Positions 61,201 through 64,000 of a DNA stretch of 64,000 bases are shown one piece after another. The stretch is from assembly GCA_907163375.1 (NCBI GenBank), contig CAJQUW010006815.1, forward strand, positions 1 through 64,000, in the 5' to 3' direction. A program made the position numbers and the translations under genes. Source of the DNA: Prostheceraeus crozeri (Eukaryota; Platyhelminthes; Polycladida; Euryleptidae). The notes under the pieces are model-generated. The model was not told the DNA's origin. It saw nothing but the letters and a program-made list of their open reading frames with translations, and made no database searches. Positions within the stretch are counted from its first letter, which is position 1. Each line of letters opens with the position of its first letter.

Positions 61201-62120
61201 AATTCCAATGGAAATTTCAAGTATGCAACAATTAGTATGCAACAATTAGTATGACGCAAAATACCAGTCAAATGCGCAATAGTAAGCAGTTCACCACACC
61301 TAAGTAAGATGCAAAAATTGCAACCATAACATTTTACAACTCTCGAAATTTTCAGAAAGAATTTCAAATTTTAATGTTGCGGCATTCATAAAATCAAATA
61401 TTCATGAAAAGCGGCTTATAGTGGGCAATTTACAGTTTACAGAGCCCTCATAAACAGCACCGCTGCACTTTTTTCCAATGTTGTGACAGTTTATACTGCA
61501 GTCTGGACAAACTTTTGCATAATAGCCTGTACATTCTAACATACAAAAGTAGCTAGGGAAACAATTGACTTATGATGAAGGCACTATGTGTCTGTTAATG
61601 ATTCTGAGTTGTAAAACTTACTGTAGCCGGCAAACTTCGTCCAGACTTTCCCCCATTATCCAGTAATCCAATTGTGCTAGCGGACTTGCGCTTCAAATCG
61701 ACCTCCTCCTTCAATGCATGAGGAATACCGCCTTTTCCGTAACTGCCAGGTCCAGGAACTTCATCCTTAATGAGTAAAAGGAAGAGAAAGCTATTAATAT
61801 ACCGATAGAAATAATATTAGCAACGTCATAAATGTCGCAGATTCTTTCTTTTGAATAATTTTATCTCTGAAGATCGAATTTTTGAAAATCAGTCAATGAG
61901 GAATCCCGAGAATTCACAGAAAATTACTACCCGTGCATTCGTAAAAAACATCAAGCAAGAATATGTCGTCATATGAAGAAAAAGTAAAAAATCTTACTTT
62001 CTTTCCATCATTGAATCGTTTTTCCAGTGTTTGCAAGACACCAAGACCACTTCGTGGCTTTCTGTCATCAACTTCAAGAAAATCTGAGTATTCATAGGTT
62101 CCGGGACCAAGCTTCCGTTT
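19076..62120 (-). CDS. CIMAP2: CIMAP2/LEXM-like ciliary GPGxY-repeat protein (C-terminal 324 residues)
   Basis: This is a spliced minus-strand gene, partial at its 5' end. Its exons, in order of translation, are 61998-62120, 61622-61765, 52815-52958, 42009-42179, 34073-34335 and 19076-19205. The first five each carry one GPGxY motif: LGPGTY, PGPGSY, LGPGTY, LGPGQY and VGPGTY. Diagnostic matches to vertebrate LEXM (C1orf177) include GPFDLFSGDRTKPIKTGH, ERIYWFTLAQVPRD and FNPVGAGRY. CIMAP2 belongs to the ciliary microtubule-associated, SHIPPO-type repeat proteins expressed in ciliated cells and sperm; microtubule attachment is inferred from that family. The first five exons join in phase 0 with consensus splice sites. 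The last junction is phase 2 and spans 14.9 kb. Introns range from 232 bp to 14.9 kb and are full of mobile elements. The N-terminal exons were not found and lie beyond 64 kb. The terminal exon is the least certain part. Confidence 0.85.
20120..20885 (+). pseudogene. Tc1-family transposase fossil
   Basis: The plus strand encodes recognisable pieces of a Tc1 transposase in several frames. Near 20.51-20.58 kb there is RIRVHRLPGERFAPYY followed by a DRWGG-like block. Near 20.73-20.88 kb there is DPVFQDDDARAH, then FDWPARSHDLSPIEEIWGEL. If the aspartate preceding the changed Asn position is counted, the second Asp and the Glu are 34 residues apart, as in Tc1. The N-terminal half (20.12-20.45 kb) is barely readable and full of stops and frameshifts. 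No terminal inverted repeats were identified. It is a dead copy, distinct in sequence from the one at 14-15.7 kb, and it lies in the last intron of the host gene. Confidence 0.75.
21150..25160 (+). mobile_element. BEL/Pao LTR-retrotransposon fossil
   Basis: This is an old, heavily broken plus-strand copy of a BEL/Pao element. The parts in order are: gag-like sequence from about 21.15 kb, with a region typical of Pao gag at 21.66-21.89 kb; a cysteine-rich knuckle region near 22.30-22.42 kb; a retropepsin-type protease region at about 22.53-22.88 kb; reverse transcriptase at about 23.36-23.92 kb with the FYVDDLL signature; RNase H at about 24.25-24.56 kb; and faint downstream remains. Roughly ten or more breaks are spread over the coding region. 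No terminal repeats or target duplication were recognised, so its outer limits are approximate. It sits in the last intron of the CIMAP2-like gene in the opposite orientation to it. Confidence 0.85.
25204..25394. repeat. Long near-perfect palindrome with hammerhead-like loop
   Basis: Two 78-bp arms, 25204-25281 and 25317-25394, are complementary at 73 of 78 positions, with a 35-bp loop between. The loop holds a short ATC repeat and the exact hammerhead core heptamer CTGATGA (25304-25310). A GGC/GCC pair and GAAA (25328-25331) follow. The structure is consistent with a foldback or Penelope-type terminal piece. Ribozyme function is unproven, because a proper stem I is not obvious. Confidence 0.8.
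25566..26074. mobile_element. Composite MITE cluster with GTGTGTGAARTTAGCGGAAC ends
   Basis: The right unit (25886-26074, 189 bp) has inverted ends that differ at one of 21 positions: CGTGTGTGAAATTAGCGGAA at the left, and the complementary GTTCCGCTAACTTCACACAC at the right. A related unit starting at 25566 repeats much of the same interior. Shared words include CAGTCGTC and AAGAAATTC, and both contain ATTCGAAACAAC. It also carries another end-like motif near 25726-25741. The two are direct repeats about 320 bp apart with no coding frame. They look like two copies of one short element, or one copy duplicated on itself. Confidence 0.7.
26075..28467. other. Unrecognised intronic stretch
   Basis: No gene or bounded element was recognised. 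Minus frames around 26.2-26.6 kb and 27.6-27.9 kb have no domain signature. A fragment with GCGGCGCTTATTAGAGGGTG near 28.24-28.26 kb resembles dispersed repeat tips but has no partner. Confidence 0.5.
28468..29062. mobile_element. Palindromic element with hammerhead-like ends
   Basis: Inner arms at 28783-28900 and 28913-29030 are inverted copies at roughly 85-90 percent identity, separated by about 12 bp. Outside them, a motif with the core CTGACGCAG occurs in opposite orientation at both ends: CTGACGCAGGCTGTGAAGCC on the minus strand at 28480-28499, and CTGACGCAGACTGTGAAGAC followed by GAAATATT on the plus strand from 29032. A hammerhead-like core with stem II GGCT/AGCC is visible in the left copy. 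Such inverted ends with hammerhead motifs are known from Penelope-like elements. No reverse transcriptase is present here. Confidence 0.65.
29081..29135 (-). pseudogene. Transposase fragment, distal part (left of the LTR element)
   Basis: On the minus strand this short piece reads MTAFKYRLVQQINEDDF and then stops. It resembles the segment Y-K-x-x-x-V-Q-E-L-x-x-x-D found just after the second helix-turn-helix of DUF4817-type (Tc3-like) transposases. It is the continuation of the fragment at 33476-33871, separated from it by the LTR insertion. Nothing of the catalytic domain follows, because the palindromic element abuts it. Confidence 0.55.
29131..29135. repeat. Left target-site duplication (GTTAC) of the LTR element
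   Basis: The 5 bp GTTAC directly before the left LTR is repeated at 33476-33480 directly after the right LTR. Confidence 0.95.
29136..29373 (+). repeat. Left LTR (238 bp)
   Basis: It starts TGTGATCTTATGG and ends AATAATACA. It matches the right LTR base for base as far as I compared them, and is preceded by GTTAC. Confidence 0.95.
29389..30161 (+). pseudogene. gag region of the young LTR element
   Basis: Gag forms the particle and packages the element's RNA. The region starts with an ATG 16 bp after the left LTR. It ends in a basic segment with a CCHC zinc knuckle, CWNCGGQGHKSTECP, near 30056-30100, typical of nucleocapsid. The pol region overlaps its end in another frame, an arrangement many Ty3/gypsy elements use for read-through. 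The region is not fully intact. Confidence 0.8.
30092..33150 (+). pseudogene. pol region (protease, RT, RNase H, integrase) of the young LTR element
   Basis: Domains in order: an aspartic-protease-like segment near 30.18-30.45 kb; reverse transcriptase at about 30.80-31.45 kb with LDLSSAYMQI and SPYVDDIYV; RNase H at about 31.63-32.04 kb beginning LWVDASS; an HHCC zinc-binding integrase N-terminus near 32.12-32.25 kb; and an integrase core at about 32.31-32.62 kb with AMDITHY, LTDNDTAFRS and GNGIAERSH. A C-terminal tail ends near 33150, shortly before the purine-rich tract. The RNase H and integrase style, with LTRVPSRWL just after RNase H, resembles K02A2.6-like gypsy elements of invertebrates; this is from memory. 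The region is close to whole. Confidence 0.88.
33238..33475 (+). repeat. Right LTR (238 bp)
   Basis: Same length and sequence as the left LTR. It is preceded by the purine-rich GAGGGGAG and followed by GTTAC. Confidence 0.95.
33476..33480. repeat. Right target-site duplication (GTTAC) of the LTR element
   Basis: Second copy of the 5-bp target site, abutting the right LTR. Confidence 0.95.
33476..33871 (-). pseudogene. DUF4817-type helix-turn-helix transposase fragment (proximal part)
   Basis: The minus-strand frame, with a plausible start at 33817 (MNYPGYSNEENARIVSYAIS), has the N-terminal helix-turn-helix of Tc3-like transposases annotated as DUF4817. It shows the YSNEE start, the QARRRYTEVYN helix, and the PPVRTIRDWKKWFLETLSV recognition region. 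A second helix-turn-helix begins TSQRHAAQRF, where a TGA interrupts at about 33518. Matching residues (VSLGTVSNILKEC) continue past it in the same frame up to the LTR insertion point and resume on the other side at 29135. The catalytic domain is missing. It is a DNA-transposon relic rather than a host gene, although such helix-turn-helix domains are sometimes domesticated. Confidence 0.65.
34073..34335 (-). CDS. CIMAP2: CIMAP2/LEXM-like exon e (87 codons plus 2 bases)
   Basis: Acceptor CTTCTTTTGTAG before CATCAAG. It encodes HQVGPGTYDPSNPTHARTSA and then a segment with FFTKNFNPVGAGRYDIQRIE, matching the family's NPVGVGRY block. It ends with donor CTCAG followed by GTGAAT, in phase 2. If the donor is not used, the frame stops one codon later (TGA at 34069-34071), and an AATAAA lies about 105 bp further on (near 33.96 kb). 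Early termination here is therefore a possible alternative form. The vertebrate protein continues past this point, which favours splicing. Confidence 0.88.
36004..39310 (+). mobile_element. LINE (non-LTR retrotransposon), probably 5'-truncated
   Basis: The copy contains one endonuclease-reverse transcriptase gene and a 3' untranslated region. The tail has AATAAA near 39284 and a short TTTTGACTTTTGACTA repeat ending near 39308, in the manner of LINEs with simple-repeat tails. The frame opens at 36004, just before the endonuclease domain. No ORF1 was recognised upstream, although a cysteine-containing frame at 35807-36019 could be a remnant. No target duplication was found. The clade is unresolved; its domain order fits the jockey/CR1 group. 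Confidence 0.85.
36043..39125 (+). pseudogene. LINE ORF2: AP endonuclease and reverse transcriptase
   Basis: This enzyme nicks target DNA and reverse-transcribes the LINE RNA into it. The apurinic-type endonuclease spans about 36.11-36.87 kb, with LFYVNINGLN, ICLTETHLT, MIGDFNGR and YTDHSPM. Reverse transcriptase covers about 37.55-38.50 kb, with TSGPDRITYEALK, FVDLSKAFNS, NGIPQGDVLSPTLFSIYIND and IYADDILLMS. A C-terminal cysteine-histidine region follows near 38.86-38.95 kb (RCEERFCELC, then PHI, then IEC). Three frame breaks are visible. One, at about 36.55-36.60 kb, coincides with a three-copy repeat of a TATGTCACTT-containing 14-16 bp unit just after GDFNGR. The others lie near 38753 and 38935. 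The catalytic YADD and endonuclease residues are present, so decay is modest. It lies on the strand opposite to the host gene. Confidence 0.88.
42009..42179 (-). CDS. CIMAP2: CIMAP2/LEXM-like exon d (57 codons)
   Basis: Acceptor TTATTCTTTTCAG before CTTGGCC and donor CCTGCG followed by GTAAGT. It encodes LGHTLGPGQYSYSTFVDNWK, then a lysine-rich linker and PHERIYWFTLAQVPRDP. The linker and ERIYWxxLxQxPR block align with the vertebrate segment after the SGDR motif. It is phase 0 at both ends. Confidence 0.95.
42252..42345. repeat. Small imperfect palindrome (MITE-like)
   Basis: TTTCTTCGAATAGCAGCCGC near 42263-42282 is inverted at about 42313-42340, where the complement reads CTTCTTCGAATAATGGCCGC. 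The whole is about 95 bp with no coding capacity. It resembles a dispersed short repeat. Limits are approximate. Confidence 0.45.
44764..44815 (+). ncRNA. Hammerhead-like repeat motif
   Basis: The order is CCTGAAGAAAGCGC, then the stem-loop TCCGACGGA, then CGAAAGCGCT. This echoes the order CUGANGA, stem II, GAAA, but with poor pairing. It is the weakest of the hammerhead-like motifs listed. Confidence 0.25.
45102..45135 (+). ncRNA. Decayed hammerhead-like motif
   Basis: CTTGAAGGA is followed by GAGC AAA GCTC, a perfect 4-bp stem II, and then GAAACGCGT. The first core segment departs from CUGANGA at one or two positions. It is a good structural match to the hammerhead pattern found in invertebrate retroelement repeats. 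Confidence 0.4.
49340..50000 (-). pseudogene. Tc1-family transposase fossil
   Basis: Readable minus-strand segments in order are: RPRSGLPQV near 49.95-49.98 kb (AT-hook-like linker); CRLRLAGAHRPWFSLQQWRL followed by VVFTDESQCSVRW at 49.62-49.75 kb (first catalytic Asp in TDES); a frame-shifted block ending in WILLPSS near 49.42-49.55 kb; and LQVDNAPP near 49.38-49.41 kb (second catalytic Asp). The SPIE glutamate region and the N-terminal helix-turn-helix are missing or unreadable. No inverted repeats were found. It is dead, in an intron of the host gene, and belongs to a Tc1 subgroup different from the two other Tc1 copies in the window. Confidence 0.75.
51731..51765 (+). ncRNA. Decayed hammerhead-like motif
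   Basis: AATCAA is followed by the stem GCC GAACA GGC and then GAAACGTCGGGG. Stem II and the GAAAC side are well kept, while the CUGANGA side is degenerate. A minus-strand motif sharing GAAACGTC lies 340 bp downstream. Confidence 0.35.
52100..52128 (-). ncRNA. Decayed hammerhead-like motif
   Basis: On the minus strand it reads CTGAATGGGACCCGAAACGT. CTGA, a GGG/CCC stem and GAAACGTC are present, but the spacing is short. It faces the motif at 51731-51765, so the pair could mark the ends of one decayed element. Confidence 0.35.
52815..52958 (-). CDS. CIMAP2: CIMAP2/LEXM-like exon c (48 codons)
   Basis: Acceptor TTCCTTTTGCAG before GGATGTC and donor CACCA followed by GTGAGT. It encodes GCHLGPGTYEAQNYTEEMLK followed by SLRGPFDLFSGDRTKPIKTG. 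The block SxRGPxDxFSGDRxKPI is the strongest family signature in the window. It is phase 0 at both ends. Confidence 0.95.
55884..56070 (+). mobile_element. tRNA-derived SINE
   Basis: The head contains an A-box-like TGGCCCAGTGGATAAG (55896-55911) and a B-box-like GATCGAGCCC (55941-55950), the internal RNA polymerase III promoter of tRNA genes. The body begins with GTCAGGAAGGGCATCTGG, a word I recall from SINE bodies of several marine invertebrates. It ends in an ATC/CATCAT-rich tail. It is non-coding and depends on a LINE for mobility. Confidence 0.65.
56596..56667 (+). pseudogene. tRNA-like sequence (tRNA pseudogene or SINE head)
   Basis: These 72 nt fold as a cloverleaf. The acceptor arms GCGGTTG and CAGCAGC have one mismatch. 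There is a D-arm with AGTTGGTAGAG, an anticodon stem GAGGT/ACCTG with one mismatch, and a T-arm GTAGG TTCGAAT CCTGC. The anticodon loop CAAGATA lacks the universal U33 and there is no clean anticodon. This argues against a working tRNA. Confidence 0.6.
56895..56993 (-). pseudogene. tRNA-like sequence with enlarged middle arm (SINE head)
   Basis: On the minus strand GCGGTGG at the start pairs perfectly with CCACCGC at the end, forming a 7-bp acceptor-like stem. An A-box-like GATAGCTCAATTGGCTAAG and a B-box-like GAGGTTCGAGTTTGTCC lie between. A 7-bp hairpin, GCACTTC with GAAGTGC, occupies the anticodon-arm position. At 99 nt it is too long for an ordinary tRNA. Downstream minus-strand sequence to about 56.76 kb may be its SINE body. 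Confidence 0.55.
59414..59546. repeat. Direct repeat, copy 1
   Basis: It begins ATGCTACGAGTATCAAGTAC and includes AGTTCCTTGAGTTTATTACT. It recurs at 60830-60956 in the same orientation at an estimated 80-85 percent identity. No coding content. Confidence 0.75.
59944..60291. mobile_element. Small inverted-repeat element (hAT-like tips)
   Basis: The left end TAGTGATGTACGGTTA and the right end, read inward, TAGTGATGTGCGATTA match at 14 of 16 positions. The 348-bp interior has no frame. The flanking bases do not show a clear duplication, so insertion type is unproven. Confidence 0.5.
60575..60689. repeat. Partial copy of the GGAGTC-rich repeat
   Basis: AGTCAGAGTCGG, AAGTCGGAGT and CCCGGAGTCG occur in series. 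On the minus strand the end reads CCAGGGATGCGGGATCGG. This resembles the left tip of the element at 7274-8048. Only one end is visible. Confidence 0.5.
60830..60956. repeat. Direct repeat, copy 2
   Basis: Partner of 59414-59546, about 1.4 kb downstream in the same orientation. The inverted-repeat element and the partial GGAGTC repeat both lie between the two copies. Confidence 0.75.
61622..61765 (-). CDS. CIMAP2: CIMAP2/LEXM-like exon b (48 codons)
   Basis: Acceptor CTCATTAAG before GATGAAG and donor CTACA followed by GTAAGT. It encodes DEVPGPGSYGKGGIPHALKE and then a basic stretch with LKRKSAS, and ends SLPAT. It corresponds to the family's PGPGNYGEKGNPYTKLEE region and is phase 0 on both sides. 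Confidence 0.9.
61998..62120 (-). CDS. CIMAP2: CIMAP2/LEXM-like exon a (41 codons)
   Basis: This is the most upstream exon in the window. The acceptor TTTTATTACAG precedes AAACGGAAGC and the donor is AAA followed by GTAAGA. It encodes KRKLGPGTYEYSDFLEVDDR and then KPRSGLGVLQ, matching the vertebrate segment that reads LGPGTY, then DFLEEL, then KP, then RGLLST. It is phase 0 at both ends. The intron to the next exon is only 232 bp, and the upstream intron runs off the window. Confidence 0.9.
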
Positions 62121-64000
62121 CTGTAATAAAATGAAAAAATAATACTCGTACGAGTATGTATGAATTTGCCGTGAATATAGTATTCTCTCTCTCTGTACAT
62201 TGCTGTATATATTTTCATTAACTTCCACAATGTTTCTTTCGCTTCAGCATAATTCGAAAGCTTTCTATAGAGATGCATATTGCGCTCATATGAAGGCAAA
62301 TATTTCTTCGACGATATTTTATGATGAAGATTAACAACCATGTTGACTCCTTCCAAAAATCTCGTGCAAGACAAATGAAGTCAAAACAGCCAAAATTGAG
62401 CGACAATGAATTAATGACATGGGACAAAGCTGAGGTTTACAAGACTCGTCTGGAAATGCGTTTATTCTGCTTGACAAGAATTGAAAAGGAGCTTCTAAAT
62501 CATTGATTCAAATTATTAATTATCCAAGTTTTGCATAAAATGTGGTTTGTTATGACACTGATTGTACAAGGTGTCATCATCAATCATGTGCGCAAACAAG
62601 CAGCTCGATTTGATAAGGTCTTCTCAATGAAAGTAATTTTCCTGCATATCTTGCCGATTTGTTTGTGTAACATGGCTTTACAAAAAGATTTTTTGAATTT
62701 CCAGTCATAATGGAATTCGCTAGGTAAACGGAACCATACCGATAACATTCGTGGTAGTAAATTTTCTTTTCAACAATGATGTAAGAATTGTCTTTTAATT
62801 TTCACTTTTTCCATAGTCTCATATTCTTTGATCAAAGTCTTATAGATAAGTCTACTTCTTTTGCCACATGGATCAGTTAGATATGGATCATTTTTTAAAT
62901 ATCGATAGTAAGGAACCCAAGTACTTGTAAAATGTCTTTCTTTGCTGTAAGCCTTGATATACTTCGACCAGCTCTTTGGTCATCGTCAGAAGAAAGGATT
63001 TTATAGGGTGACACAATTGAAAATTCATGCATGAAGAGAAGCATAGAGAAATACATATAATGACAAATGATGGGAACCGTTGAGTTCGAAGGAAAGGAAG
63101 GAAGTGGGCCTCTATGATCTATGTTCTGTATTGTCCATAAAATCAAATATGAAGTAGGCTACACAAAGCAGGAACAACGGAGGCACACTCAAGGTAAGTG
63201 TTACACACATAAAAAGTCTGAGAGGGCTTCTGGTTAAATTGTATTTAATGTGTTGAAAGAAATAAGAGTGAAAATTTTCACAACGCTTTGCTCATCGCAT
63301 GTTGAGCATTTTCAAGGGTACATGTAAAAATAAATGAAGAATATCACGATAAATTTTGCAGGAAGCTCTTCATCATGAAAATCGAAAGCGAGTACGTGAG
63401 TGTCATCGCCCTTCATTATCTGATCCTCTAAAGTTCTTTAAAATTTTTCTTTTTATAACCGCAATAACATCCTCTCCTTAAGTACATTATCAACTAAAAT
63501 CGCAGGATTGTTGAGGTCAATGGAATCGGAATTCTGGAATCTTGTTCGATGCAATTATCGGAATAATTCGACATTTAATGACTCTCAACTGGTGTAAATT
63601 GAAGTGTTTGCAGATTTGATTTACCATCATATTTGAGGAAAATAGCTGCCAGATTGTCATATGTCGACAATTTGATTTCCTCGCCCATCGTAAAATGATG
63701 GAATGAGGCTCTTCAGCCTTGTTAAGGAAAGTTTTTGACATTTTCATGCACATGAGAAATAGAAGAAAATTATCAAACATATTTCATTGTCAATATACAC
63801 GTCACCTAAGGACGTAATTCATCCTTCTCATAGCAGAAAAGAGTTGGATAACAATAAATGCATTGGACTTTCTCCAGAGTGCAGTACCTAGAATATTTTG
63901 AAAGTCCATGCATATCGACAAATATGATTTCCAACCCCTCTATAGTCATAAGTTGTGAGTCTAATTGGTTCACTTGAAGTAAGACTACGATCAATTAGCC
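62121..64000. other. Intronic flank upstream of exon a
   Basis: No further exon of the CIMAP2-like gene was found on the minus strand, and no frame here has a domain. The gene's N-terminal part must lie further right. Confidence 0.55.

Larger units (their letters stand above)
52959..61621. other. Intron of the CIMAP2/LEXM-like gene (8.7 kb)
   Basis: It holds tRNA-derived SINE pieces (55.9-57.0 kb), a direct-repeat pair (59.4 and 60.8 kb), a small inverted-repeat element (59944-60291) and a partial GGAGTC repeat (60.6 kb), all listed separately. Between 53.0-55.8 kb and 57.0-59.4 kb I see no gene or bounded repeat. Confidence 0.7.

Noticed and set aside
1-64000. CRISPR arrays, operons, bacterial promoters or prophage
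   Set aside because: Spliced exons, SINEs, LINEs and Tc1 elements mark this as animal nuclear DNA. No regularly spaced repeat-spacer array was seen.
62121-64000. Further 5' exon of the CIMAP2-like gene
   Set aside because: No minus-strand frame with the expected PHLL-type motif or a GPG repeat next to a phase-0 donor was found.

Overview
The window looks like nuclear DNA from a marine invertebrate, most likely an echinoderm or a close deuterostome. It is AT-rich, genes are sparse and introns are long. GPGxY ciliary-protein exons, Tc1, BEL/Pao and Ty3/gypsy-type elements, a non-LTR retrotransposon and tRNA-derived SINEs lie in intergenic and intronic DNA. Short words such as TAGGCCTA and TACATGTA, which are common in echinoderm genomes, occur in several places. 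The species call is an inference from texture, not from a marker gene.

Only one host protein-coding gene is well supported. It is a minus-strand homologue of CIMAP2/LEXM (human C1orf177), a GPGxY-repeat protein of cilia and sperm flagella. Five exons with consensus splice sites lie at 61998-62120, 61622-61765, 52815-52958, 42009-42179 and 34073-34335. A sixth, terminal exon at 19076-19205 is inferred from reading phase and splice signals. Together they encode 324 C-terminal residues. The N-terminal exons lie beyond the right edge. The gene therefore fills about two thirds of the window, and most mobile DNA between 20 and 61 kb sits in its introns.

Layout. 0-19 kb is intergenic: a TATA/initiator core promoter with a possible non-coding first exon (4933-5096), a foldback element with repeat-filled arms (6480-7158), a GGAGTC-rich element (7274-8048), an 8-bp-TSD hAT-like element (10834-11495) and a nearly full-length Tc1 transposon (14129-15672). 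19-34 kb is the last intron: a Tc1 fossil, a decayed BEL/Pao fossil, two palindromic elements with hammerhead-like motifs, a composite MITE cluster, and a young Ty3/gypsy-type LTR element (29136-33475) inserted into an older transposase fragment. 34-42 kb is an intron holding a LINE (about 36004-39310). 42-62 kb is mostly unrecognised intronic DNA with short hammerhead-like motifs, a Tc1 fossil, tRNA-derived SINE pieces and small repeats. 62-64 kb is a further intron with nothing recognised.

The host gene is a structural ciliary component. The other coding sequences belong to mobile elements, and most of those are broken. The most unusual items are the foldback element with tandem repeats in its arms and a perfect 10-bp target duplication, the palindromic elements with hammerhead-like motifs, and the nested LTR insertion.
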